Below, in pieces: positions 12,567 to 24,734 of a stretch of 64,000 nt of DNA; position 1 is the stretch's first letter; each line of letters starts with the position of its first letter. Source of the stretch: Adineta steineri (taxonomy: Eukaryota; Rotifera; Eurotatoria; Adinetida; Adinetidae); NCBI GenBank assembly GCA_905250115.1, contig CAJNOI010000202.1:85052-149051 (forward strand), given 5' to 3'. The notes beneath the pieces are model-generated. The model was not told the origin of the DNA and searched no databases. It saw only the letters and a program-made list of their open reading frames with translations. Both the position numbers and the translations under genes were made by a program.

Positions 12567-15279
12567 ATGCATCAACCACCACCAATTCCTGAAGGTGATG
12601 AGGAAACGGAAGGAATTGTACAAGATGGTGAAGGAACTCATTTTCCACGTACGCGTGCACAACCTCAAGTACCACCCATGCATGATTCAACAGCAACTGC
12701 TGAAGAATTACAAACACGTGAAGATTCAGGTGAAGGCTATGGAAAAACGCCACAATTACAAAATGAAATGATTGCTGTTAGTGGTGGTGAACCAACAGAA
12801 GCACCACAACAAGCTGAATATGTACAAGCATCAACTATTGATAAACCTATTATTGATGATCAAGCTATGGAAGGTACACCAATAGATTCTGATGCAGAAA
12901 ATGAAATAAAAGAACGATCAAATGATCAAGATGGTTTAGGTGCTATATCTGAAGATGAAAATACACTTGATGAATCAAGATTAGCACACGATCCAGATAC
13001 ACATTTATCCACAGTTGAGGAATCTCCTGCATCACATGATCTTTTAGATGTTCCAGCAAGAGTTGATAAACATCCTAGAACAGATGGATCGATGCCTGTT
13101 AGTATAAATTTAATATTCTAATAGTAAATATAACTCTATATATATAGACAACTCCTGATAAACAACGTCTATCGACTAAAAGTCCAAGAGATATATCACA
13201 TATGTACGTAATTAAACCATACATTTAAATTAATATATATATATATATATATGAATTTTAGAGAATTTAAAGATCTAGATCATGAAGATGATTATCTTGA
13301 AATAATACATCCGGAGCCGGAAATACAAATAAGTCGTGAAGAACTTCTTGCTCGTTATCAAGTTTGTTATTATTTATATAAATATTTTATTCGATTTTAT
13401 TTTTTAAAGACAGCTGAAGTTGAACGTGATCGTTTAAGAAGTATAAATGTTGCATTTCAACAACGTTTAGCTGAATATTTACAAAAACGAAAAGTAATAT
13501 TTAGAAAAATTTTATTTTGTTAATAATTATCTATTTCATAGGGTACTGAAGATATCCCAACTGTAAATCAAGGAGCTGAACGTTCAACAACTGAATTACA
13601 ACAACGTTATCAAAAATATCTAAGTGAAATCGAAACTTTACAAGGTCGTATAGAACGTGATCAAGTTGATTATGAAAAGAAACGAAATGAATATGAACAA
13701 CAAATTCAAACAAAAAAAGAACATGTTGATGAATTAAAAGTTGAATATGTTAAATTAGTTAAACAAATTGCATCAAAAGCTGTTTTTACTCGTAGTGGAA
13801 AATCTATTTCTAATCAGGTACTTTAAAAACAAAATAGAATAGATAAAATTTAGATATTAATAGATTCATTTGTGTTTTGAATATTAATTTTAATACAGGA
13901 TTGGCGTAAACCGCCAAGAAATTTTTCTGTTGTATGTATATTTCTTCTCACCATATTATCATTATTCTTATAGTACTTTGCAGTGCTTGACTCTTTCGAA
14001 GATAACTAGTTCATATTTTAATCATTTTTTTTTCGTATTATTTTAGGAAGTGGAAAATTATTTAACACAATTAAGAGAAAAAGAAGAAGATTTAATTAAA
14101 GTAGGATAGAATTATATGATTTTGTTTATATAAATAGATGATTTTTTTATAGACACGTCATGAAAATATTCGTTTAAAAAATCAATTAAAAAAACGTGAA
14201 TTACAATTGAAATCAAAAGAAGAATTAGCTGAAGGTTTTCATATGATCGATTTTGAACAATTGAAAATTGAAAATCAAACTTATAGTGAAAAAATTGAAG
14301 AACGAAATGAAGTATAGGAAATTTTGTTCTATTTGTAGTTATTCATAGACTATTTTCTTTTAAAGGAATTATCTAAACTTCGTAAAAAAATTGGTACAAC
14401 TGTTCAAATTCTTAGTCATATCAAAGAAAAACTTAATTATGTTGGTCAACAACGTGCCAAAGCAGAAAATTCACTTAAAGATAAAGAAACTGAAGTAAAA
14501 CAGGTATATATATATATATTCAAATATTTCCTATTTTAAAAGTACATTTTACTTTGTCAATATTTGAAAGCATTGAGAATCTTGAATATAATTAAATTGA
14601 CAAACAATTTCTATTGTTTGATACGTACATATTTGAGGTCATTTCTACTTAGAATGAATATTCTATATTGATTTTTGGTAAATTTTTCAATAATGTCGAT
14701 CAAGATTCTTCGGATAGTTAGAGGACATATTTTATTCATAAATAAATATTTACGAGATAAAATAACTAAATTGGTATTTATCATTTATGATATTAATATC
14801 TCAATTTCTTAAGTATAATATTTAAAGCCTTTGGACTATATAATTAAAAATACGAAATATTCGATTTAGACGTTTAAAGTACTATATATTCAAGTATCAT
14901 CAAATATAGAAGACAGCTGGCGCTTTTCACAGTATTTATTGTAACAGTAAAATGATAGGAATCTTCAGTGAGGGGGTGGTGGTCGCCACTGAGAATCCTT
15001 TAAGAAATGATAGATGTCATCCTATAAAAATATCTTATTATTTAGAAACGTGATGAATTAGCAACAATAAAACGTCGTCGTGATCGTTTACGACAAGAAA
15101 ATCAATTATTAAAACAAAGTTCTGGTCTTATTGGTAATGAACAATTATTACGTGATTATGAAGAACGTTATGATGAAATTGAAAGATGTACTGACAAACT
15201 TGATAATTTAAAAAAACGTCATGCTGAAATAACTCTTACGTGTAAAGTATTGAAGAAGAAAATTTCTAAAGTTCAATAA
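12567..15279 (+). CDS. CCDC96: CCDC96-type coiled-coil (ciliary) protein
   Basis: Ten exons (12567-13097, 13148-13203, 13262-13361, 13410-13493, 13542-13817, 13899-13931, 14047-14100, 14153-14311, 14366-14503, 15046-15279) join in frame to about 554 aa. The first 180 residues are acidic and disordered. From about residue 215 on, the protein is continuous coiled coil. The C-terminal part has the family's conserved block HMIDFEQLKIENQTYSEKIE followed by ERNEELSKLRKKIGTTVQIL and a final RDRLRQENQLLKQSSGL. In animals CCDC96 pairs with CCDC113 at cilia and in flagellar axonemes, fitting a ciliated rotifer. The ninth intron is 542 bases, ten times the others, and contains the hairpin noted separately. 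Confidence 0.82.
13233..13252. repeat. TA microsatellite in CCDC96 intron 2
   Basis: An uninterrupted AT dinucleotide run ends nine bases before the exon 3 acceptor (AG at 13260-13261). Confidence 0.85.
14950..15013. repeat. Small imperfect hairpin flanked by direct repeats
   Basis: Within CCDC96 intron 9, AAATGATAG occurs at 14950-14958 and again at 15005-15013. Between them an imperfect inverted repeat, GGAATCTTCAGTG with its near complement CACTGAGAATCC, encloses a G-rich loop. The layout resembles a short insertion with a target-site duplication, but it is too small to classify. Confidence 0.4.
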
Positions 15280-15396
15280 TATATATTTTTAAACATACAA
15301 TAAAAGCACTTTCCGGATTTTTTTTTCTTTCTAAATACAATAATTCATAGTAAACAAAATCGTATATATTTTTTTTTATACAAGTTCAAAAAATAT

Positions 15397-18300
15397 TTAA
15401 AGAGTAAAATATGGCTGACGAATTAATGCTAAACATTGTTGTCGTAAACGGTTAAGATCATTATTTTTATTTGTTATGGATATATTAGCAGCTTGTTGAA
15501 GAAGATTTCGATAATGATAAGTTGTTGATGGTAGAAAATGACAGAATAATAAAAGTGCTGCAATTATATCGAGATTAGGCAATTCTTCAAATACAAAGAA
15601 AGGATGTTGTTATTATTATTATGATCAATTATTATTTTCTTACCTTCTTTAATTTGAATAGTTGAATTTTGTTGTTGTTGTTTAAGTGCACGTTCAAATA
15701 ATGTATGAGTAGCTAATGGATTTAAACCGGATGATATACGAAATATTGACTCAAATAAATAAACCTACAAAAAATATAATAGAAGAAAAAAACACTCAAT
15801 AGAGAATGTAATCATTACTCGTTGTTTAGGTAATTTCATCATTCGATTAAGTTGTTTATAGTTGTCGAGTTCTTGTTGAAAATCATTAAGATATGGAAGT
15901 TTTTTATCATTAATTGTCATTATACTTGTAAGAAGTCGAAGACGTAATGAAAGTATACCATCGAGTATTAAAGTATTAATTGCCTAGATAAAATAAAATC
16001 TTTCTATTATTAAAAGCTCATCGAGTTAGTTAGAGTGTACAGGAAGTATAAGTGATTAAGCGGAAGAGCTCTGAGTCAGGCCGGTTTTCTATCGAGCATT
16101 ACAAAATTTCGAAACTGTCTTCAGATGATGCCTCACATTGCAAGGCATTCTTTGTTTCTTTCACTTACTAAATCAACATTGTCTTCATTATTATTAGTAT
16201 TATTATTCACATTGATACAATCTTCAATCATTGATGTTATTAACCGACTTGTTTGTCCTAATTGTTCTAATAAGGATAATCTAGTTGAATTTGTTTGTTC
16301 ATCATCATCATTTAATACAAGAAGTATACTATGAATTGTTTCAATAATTAAAATAAATCTTTCACTAAATATATATATAAATTATTAGAAAAATAATTAT
16401 TCGTATTTTGTTTTTGTTAACATACTCAACAAGATTCATTGATCGTGCCATATGATAAATTGTTTGATTTGATTCTTCACTTTGTCGAAGTAAATCACTT
16501 GATGTTATATTATCAATTAATTGTTTATCATTTGATATACAACGTAAAACTTGTAAACTATGTTGCCACCATGAAAAACGATCTAAATCATATTCATTTT
16601 TAATTATTATTTGTTGTTGTTGTTGTTGTTGTTGTTGTTGAGATTGATTATCATCTTGTTGTAATAAAAGTTGATTATGAATATTATCATAAAGTATATA
16701 TTCTAAATATTGACAACGTATTGATTCAATAAAATTTGTTTGTTTAAATTCAATATATTTTTTATCAAATATAAATTGATTTAAACGATCAATATCGGCT
16801 AACCAAATATCATTCATATCAATTAATAAAAGACATTTTAATATATATGGAATAAATATTGAAAATATTCCACCTAATTTTTTTAATGTTAATGCTGATA
16901 GAAGATAAATTTCATTATGTTTTTTAATATCAAATTTTTTTCCAGCATTCATCGATGTATTGATTGTTGAAAGAAATAAATTAAAAAGTGATAATGATGA
17001 TGATGAATTATGATATTCAATTTTCCATAATTGTAAAAGACAATCATTTAATTCACGATTATAATCACGTGTATCAATCGATTTTGTCCAACCAGACCAA
17101 AATATTAACCAACGACCAAGAAATATTAAATTTACACATAAACGTGTCATTTGCCATGTTATTGATGATAGATAATAGAGAAGACTATTATCAATAGTTA
17201 CATAAAGTTTTTCGCAGCATTGACGATAATATATACGTGCTTCATTTAATTGATTCTAAAGATAAATAAAATATTATCAAAAAAACTGATGTTACATTAA
17301 TACCTCAGCCATAAGTTGATCCGCTTTTTTCTTATAAACATAATATTCATGCATTTCCGATTCGGGTACAATCGGTTCCCCGTAAACAAATAATTTAACC
17401 AAACAAACAAGACATATTCCTAAATTGAGTGTCCAAGCAACTAATTGTCGCCATGATGTACTTAGAAATGCTATTAAGAAATAATTTATTATATAAAACA
17501 AAAAAAAGATTTTTTTCGAAAATTATTTTACTTGATGAATTAATATTTTCATTATTAGTTGCCGATTGTAATGTTCTTGAACCAACGATTGATTGCATAT
17601 CGCCCATATCATTTGATTCCGATGAATGTATAAGATTAAGTAAATAATTAAATGGATTTGTTATAAGAACGCATAACATAAAACAACATAAAACTAATCG
17701 AGATCCATTAACCATACCTTGTTTACTAGTTGTACGTTTTTGTCCTGAGAAATGAAAAAAACAGCTCAAGTAATTACATCATAAAAAAGTTTTTAATTTT
17801 ACGTTTTGGAACAGGACTATATGCTTCATCACTTGAACCAAGTGTTGATTCACTTGATTCGCTGTGTGATGATGGTGGTGTTGTAGGATTTTTAACTGAA
17901 GAATTTCTATCTGTTGATGGTGATTCATTATTATGTGAAACATCAACATCTAAGATCAATGAAGAAATAAAATAAATGTAAATAGTTGAAATTTTACTCG
18001 TTAAATTTAAACGTTTGAATATGGTTTTCAAAGTAGTATTTTCTTCTTCTAATCGTCGATTAACTGCTTGAAGTTGTCGAATATATTCAACTGTTCGTCG
18101 AAGTACACCAGATTTTTGTACCTAATTGACACAAAAAAAATAAACAAGATATAATAAGTCTAGTTGAACTTTTTTCTTCAGGCACTTGACCTGACTTTCT
18201 TATTCAACAAGTTCAAGCATATCAGTCAAGAACACTTACTGATACCCTGATTAAAAGTACTAGATACGTTTTTTTTGCATAACGTATTATCATATTTTGC

Positions 18301-19426
18301 CTACCTTTTCGTCAGTATCTGCAACAATTTCTTTTAATTCAAGTATTCTTTCGTTGATACTTGATCGATATCTCTTTTCAATAGCATTATGTGATGATTT
18401 TCGTCGAACACGACCGCCACTACCATTTCCAAAATTCATACTTGATGATGACATATTGTTTGATGGTGAATCATGTCTGCTACCTTCATCGGAACTATTA
18501 TTATTATTGTTATTATTCGTATAATTTGATTGATTGATAATTTTCAAAGGAATATTATTTCCAATAATAGTACTATTTTCTAAAAGACTTGAAAATGATC
18601 CAACATTTGTTGATGATGTATCGGGTGCAGAACAGATTAACTAAAGAACAAAGAAATAATTAGGATTTATTCGAAGATAATTTTTATTTTATACAGCTTG
18701 GAATTGATCTAATGTAACTGGTATTGGTTCAGGTTTTTTAATTAATTTAGGAAGATGAACAGGTGGTGGTGGTCGAGAGCGTTTTGATGATGTTGATTTT
18801 CTTCCGGGAGAATTTTTATTTGATTGATATTCTGGCATATTCATAGATACCATTGCAGATGGCTTAAAAATAAGAAAACAAAAAATGTAATGAAAAGAGA
18901 TATTTTGCTTTTTAATTACTTCAATATAATTTGTTGGAATTGCAGGTGGTGGAGGAGATGATGAATATTTAACAATTGTTTGTTGTGCTTGATGTTGTTC
19001 AATTAAAGATTTTAATGTATTTGAAGAAATATAATCATCTATAGGTGGTTGAACATTTGTATTATGTGTCATTTGATTTGTTTGAATTGGAAGTATTGTT
19101 GCTTCATAGGGTGGTGGTTGTAATTCAATGGGAGCTTGTTGAAGAAAAGGTGTATTCGCATTTGCTGGAGAATCAAAATATGTGAAATCATTTGGATTTA
19201 TATCGAATTCAGAAAAAAAATCACTAAAAGCTGTGTCAGATAATTTCAAATCACATGTTAAATAATCTTTAATATCTATAATAGAATAAAAGATTGATTT
19301 TTTTAAATTTAACATTAAAAATATCTTACCGCCTACAGCCGTTGTATCGATATGCATGGATTGTTGCTGATGCTGTTGCTCTTGTTGTTGATATTCATCA
19401 AATTGAAATAAATTACCACTCATCAT
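15397..19426 (-). CDS. SREBF: SREBP, membrane-bound bHLH-ZIP sterol regulator
   Basis: Thirteen exons can be chained in frame from 19426 to the stop at 15399-15397: 19426-19330, 19275-18920, 18862-18695, 18640-18305, 18121-17998, 17949-17803, 17744-17532, 17470-17304, 17255-16426, 16364-16169, 15983-15819, 15764-15644, 15584-15397, about 1035 aa. The N-terminus is acidic/Gln/Pro-rich. The bHLH reads RRKSSHNAIEKRYRSSINER, with the SREBP-specific Tyr where other bHLH proteins have Arg. A leucine zipper follows. Two membrane segments (LVLCCFMLCVLI; VAWTLNLGICLVCLVKLFVY) flank a short luminal loop containing SRTLQS, compatible with the site-1 protease consensus (R-x-hydrophobic-x). The long C-terminal part matches the SCAP-binding regulatory region and carries a Gln run encoded by a repeat at 16611-16640. 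In animals it is cleaved in the Golgi and activates lipid-synthesis genes. An acceptor just upstream of 19426 suggests a 5' leader exon. Confidence 0.9.
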
Positions 19427-20082
19427 CGTTTCTAAGTTATTCGACTAATATGAAAAAAAAAGAAAAAAAGATGAATGAATAAAATTCTTTTTTTAGTTAA
19501 AAGTAGTTTCTTTCGAAACGATCACGCCATTCTGATTATATGGAAGAATGAGTCATAATAATGTCACTTGAAGAAAAAAAAAATCTCATACTTATCATTC
19601 AAGGTCCTTCAAGTCCTATCAAAAAACTTTTCAAAACAAGTTATTACTATAGATGTCGCTGCTATACAGTGAAAAAGAGTTATAGGAATTTATTATATCT
19701 GATAAGTTTGCACTAGATAAAATAGTACGATTATCAAAAAATATGTATAATCCACTTTTGTTCTGTGTAGATTACAAAAATTCATTCAGATTTCTTATCT
19801 GATGTTTTTTGTTACATTTGTGAATCATTCAGAAATGAAAACATAAAGAAAGCATTATCTTATATTCTCAATCCAATTAAATCAATGACAAATTTTATTT
19901 TAAGTCTCTTTTCTTGTTCTTCAAAAAAAAATAATACCGGGTTTGAATATATCTATACACATATACATACACACGCACACAAAAACCTTTTGTCAACAAT
20001 TAATAAGAAAAACTGTCGTAATTTTATACAAAAATTTTTCTAGATCATAACAATCACTATTATAAAAAAAAAGTTGAATATT
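19427..20082. other. Intergenic upstream of SREBP
   Basis: About 650 bases between the SREBP start and the GTF2H4 stop, both minus-strand. No coding frame stands out. It should hold the SREBP promoter and a possible non-coding first exon (acceptor-like ATATTAG on the minus strand at about 19442). A short CA/TA-rich tract lies at 19950-19982. Confidence 0.45.
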
Positions 20083-22174
20083 TTAATCATTGCTGCCTTT
20101 TGGTCGTTGCATTTTCCAAAAACGTTTTACTTCTTCATGACCAGCTTTTGATACAATAACACATCGTTTTTGTGAATTACTCCAAAGTAATACATTTAAA
20201 TCCTTCAGAAAAGAAAATAATATTATTTAAATAAATGAAGAAATACAAATTACTTTAGCATATTTTTCAATTAATTCAAAATCATTTGCACTATTAAATT
20301 GACTATAAAGCATGCCTTCTTGATCAACAATACGATCTCGTTCCATTTCCCTATTATAAATAAATTTAAAAAAATATTAACAATCTACGAATATGAATTT
20401 ACCATAGACGAATTTGATCACTTATTGTTGTTGGAATCAAAGGTTTATTTTCTAATAACTACAAAATATGAAAATAGAAATGATATTAAATTAGAAAATT
20501 CTATTATTCATACTCGTTTACGCATTTGTGGATGTGCATGAGATTTAAGAAAATTTAAAATCTAAAAATATATCTTTAATAAGAAATAATGAATTTATTT
20601 TCATACCAAATCTGCAGAAATTTCATTGCTTAATGCTTTGCGAATACTCTGTCGAGTTATAAGACCAACACTCATATTTGGAAATCTAAATATTAAACAT
20701 TATTAATATTGAAAATGATGAGTAATATACCTATAAAGCATTTTACAAAATAACGCAGTGATTCTTAAATATAAATCATTATCTATTAATTTAAAGAAAA
20801 AAGTTTGTTATAAATAGAATAATATCGAAACAAACTTGTATAAGCATAAACACGATAATTTGTTTCAACAACAAGAAAACCAGATTGAATTTCATCATTT
20901 CCATGTTCTCCATATGTAGTTGTTGCTAAACCAGATGCTAATTCAATAGCAAGTTTAGTTGGAAAATAACGTTTGATTTTTCTCTAAAATTATCACAAAA
21001 TCAATATAATCCATCGAATAGTTCGTTTTTATTACCGTTTTTTGCCAAATAAGGCCAAGTTCTCGAAGATGTTGAAGAAAATTTTCTTTAGTTGCACTGA
21101 ATTTTTCACATGAATAATCCTATAGGAAATAAAGAAATATATATTTACTTCAATGATCAATTTACTTTGCCAAATGTTGCAAAACTAAGTTGAAATAAAA
21201 ATATTAAATGTTCACTTATATCTTCACCACGTTGCTAAAAATTATTTTGAGATATAAGAACAAAGTTTCGATGAAAAGAATATACAATCTACTTGACGTG
21301 TTTCCAGAGAATTGATAATAAAAAACCATACTTGTGTTCGTCGATTCATTAATAGAAATTGAAAACCAGTGCCTGTAATTTGATACGGATCAGTGCTGGC
21401 TGAAGACGTATCATCATTTCTATTATTATTAAAAGAAAATCTTATGATGTAAAACAAAATAAATAAATACCGTTTGAGTAATTTAGCATGAACAAAAACA
21501 TCAATTGTATCACGAGTTATTTGTCCACGATCAGGATTGACTAGATATTGTAAAACACACTAGAAGAAAAAACGTATATGTAGAACGAATTTAAATCAAA
21601 GATTATTTTATATTACATCCCACCGAGTTGAAGAGTACGTATTGAGTTCTTCGAGTTTTTTAATACTACGTTCACTAGGAGTTGATACCGAATCAGTTTC
21701 ATCAAGCCAATTAGTTGTCCCACCAAAAATAGCACCGGTTAAATTATTTCTAAATGTAACATCTAATTGCCAATCAGTACCAACTTCATTCCAAATGCCT
21801 AGCTTAACAAGCATTCGCGTAATATTTTTATATGTACTAATAATATAAAAAGAGATTTATAACATTTTAAAATTGATGCTTTATTTACTTTTGATGAGAT
21901 GGATTAATCCATGAAGATGCAACACCTTGACTTATTGGTTGTGGTTGTCCAGTTAATTCTGAATTAGGTAAACAAATAAATCTCATAATAATCGTTCTTG
22001 CAAGTACCGGTAATTCACTATGAAATATTCGAAATAGAAAATAAATCTTGCAAATATTTATTTAACAAACCGAAATATTGCGAGACAACTTGCAGGATGT
22101 CCATAAATATTTTGTGTTACATTCGTTGGTAAACTCGAAATATACTCTTGTAAATTAGCAAATTGACCCGACAT
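20083..22174 (-). CDS. GTF2H4: TFIIH core subunit p52 (Tfb2)
   Basis: Read through about eleven exons from ATG 22174 ([20 protein letters not shown]) to the stop at 20085-20083. Recognisable stretches are the N-terminal [15 protein letters not shown], the middle [20 protein letters not shown], typical of p52/Tfb2, and a C-terminal region with [40 protein letters not shown] and [20 protein letters not shown]. In TFIIH, p52 holds and stimulates the XPB helicase through its C-terminal part and binds p8. It serves transcription initiation and nucleotide excision repair in the nucleus. I did not fix each exon border to the base. Tandem with PRPF4 upstream on the same strand. Confidence 0.87.
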
Positions 22175-22367
22175 TATTTTCTAATAATCTAAAAATCTAT
22201 TTGATTTTTTTTTATCAAACACATTTAACTTGAATTTATTTGTCCATTCTCATCAAAAAAAAATATAACAGTCTTATCTCTCGATTTTATATTTTCTTTT
22301 AATCTCAACACTTAACATAAACAACAAAAAAAGAGAGAATACACGAAAAAAAAGAGAAACTCTAGAT

Positions 22368-24542
22368 TTAATTAATCTGTTCCGGTGACCAAATTTTTAA
22401 TGTTCGATCATAAGAAACAGTTGCAATCCATCGTCCATCGAGAGATATATCTGCTGACATTATTTTTTGTTCATGTCCCGTTGAAGAGAATAATGCTGAC
22501 CATACTGGATGCATCCATAATTTAATTGTATTATCATATGAAACAGTTACTAAATAATGTCCTTCAGAACCTAAAGAAAAAAAGAAGAAGCAAACTAACA
22601 AAATTATTATATGAATAAAAACATACGTTGAAATCTAACAGTTGAAACTAAATTTTGATGAGCTGCAATACTATAAGCATTTTTTATTTGCCGTAAATCC
22701 CAAATTTTACATAAATTATCTTCTGAACCAGTTGCAATATGATATCTAATAAATACAAAAAAATTAATGAAAATAATTCGAAAATTTTATTCTAACAAAC
22801 CCATTAGGTGAAAAGTCAATTGATAAAATTGGTTTAAGATGACCTTCTAAGAACATAATACAACGCCCAGTTCGAATATCCCATACACGACCGTATGCAT
22901 CCATTCCACTAAAACGAAATATAGAAACAATTCAACATAGTATATAGATAGATTACTTACGCAGTAGCTGTTAAACTTCCATCGCATTGAAATGTTATAT
23001 CATGAACAGCTTTTGAATGACCTTCTTGATGTAAGATTTCTTCTTGAGTTTCAAGATCCCATAAACGCCATGAATGATCATAACTAAATAAAAACAAAAT
23101 AGTATTATTATTATTGAATTAAACATTTTTTTACCAAGCAGTCGCTAAAAATCTTCCTGATGGATGAAATTTCGTTTTTGCTACACGAAATGGTGCATGA
23201 CCTAAATAGAAATAAATATATCGTAATTTTTTTATTTTTCTTTCTTTGCAATTACCTTCAATTTCGGCAATAGGTTCATCACTTTCAAGATTCCATAATT
23301 TAACACTTCCATCAAATGCACTCGATGCTAAATTAATCATAGCTGGATCTTGTGTTAAAGTCGATTGAGGATGCCAACTAACACAACAAGCATTTACTGT
23401 ATGACCACGTAATGTTCGGACATGTCTACAATCTGGTACCGTCCAAATTTTACATAAACCGCTCCTAGATTAAACAAAAGTTTTATTTAATAAATACAAA
23501 CAAAAAATAAATTACCATGAAGAAACTGCAACCATTTGATCATTTGGACTAAATTCACAATAGGATAAAGGACGAGCATCACCAACTTGACTGCAATGTA
23601 ATGATGTAGCCTACCCAAAACAAAAAACGAATAAATTAAAAATAATCAATGAATAAACTTCAATTTTTACTCGTAATGCACGATATAAATTTTGAACTCT
23701 AGCTGTTCGGTGTACTTCAGGAATAGCTACATATTCTTTTAATCTTTGAATTCGTTCTTTAGCTCTAATTAGAAAAAAAGAAACAATCAATATTTTAGAA
23801 AATTTATTTACTGTCATTATTTTACTTTGGTAAAGAATATTGAGCAATCCAATATCGTGCCATTTGTAATTCATCAGATCCTTCATGATACCATGTCACT
23901 TCCTTAAGAAAAATCAATAAAAAAACCAAAATTATTTCTTTTTTTATTTACTTCTTTTGTATCTTCATTTTTTCTATCATCTTCTTCTTTTTTACGTAAT
24001 TTCTGTGCGATTTCATCATCAGATAAACGTGAAATTAAATTACGAAGACGTTCACGTCGTTCTGCTGGTCCTTCACCGAATAAACCTAAATATAAAAAGA
24101 TTATTATTTAATTAAGATCTTTCTATTTTCTTACAAATAGGTTCTCCTAATTGACGTAGATTTGCTTTGACTTCAATATCATCAGTTGAAACATGAATTT
24201 GTCGAGCCTAAAGAAAATAAAAAATATAATTTTTTTAATTAAAATACAAAGTGTTTTTTACTCTGCGACGTCGTTCAAATTCAGCAAGAAGTGCTTGTTG
24301 ATCTTCAGCAAATGGTTGATCTTCTAATCTAACTGTTTCAGCTAAATAATAATCAATAAAAATTAATCAATATAATATAAATACAACATACATTCACGAC
24401 GTGTTAGAATAGATGTTTGTTGTTGTTCAAAATTTTGTCTTCCTGCTGCTTGATTAATAAGATCAGTATGTACACGTTCAGCATGATCAACATTAGCTGT
24501 TGTACGCCTATTAGGCATTGAAAAAGATTCATCTTGAATCAT
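22368..24542 (-). CDS. PRPF4: U4/U6 snRNP protein PRPF4 (WD40)
   Basis: Eleven or so exons read from [20 protein letters not shown] to the stop at 22370-22368. The splicing-factor motif is clear: [20 protein letters not shown] followed by [13 protein letters not shown] (PRP4/SFM domain). A helical region and seven WD40 blades follow, for example [56 protein letters not shown] and [16 protein letters not shown]4 binds PRPF3 and cyclophilin H in the U4/U6.U5 tri-snRNP. The chosen ATG directly follows an acceptor-like TTTTCAG. I therefore expect an intron in the 5' leader. An upstream spliced ATG exon tested at about 24654 would run into a stop. Confidence 0.92.
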
Positions 24543-24734
24543 CTGAAAATAAATTTCAATATAATATCATTTATATACATATGAATAAATCTAATAACCG
24601 TCTTTTATTATTATCACTATGTTGAATCTAATAAATTGTTTAAAATTAATCATATCTAAAAAATGATGTATATCATAATTTCTTGTTTATTTCCTAACAA
24701 CACAAAAAAGAAAAAGTTTCTATTTTTTTTTATT

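Noticed and set aside
16021-16120. tRNA-like or mobile insert in the SREBP intron between exons 10 and 11
   Set aside because: A less AT-rich stretch with GAGCTC and GGCCGG, but no A/B box or cloverleaf could be drawn.
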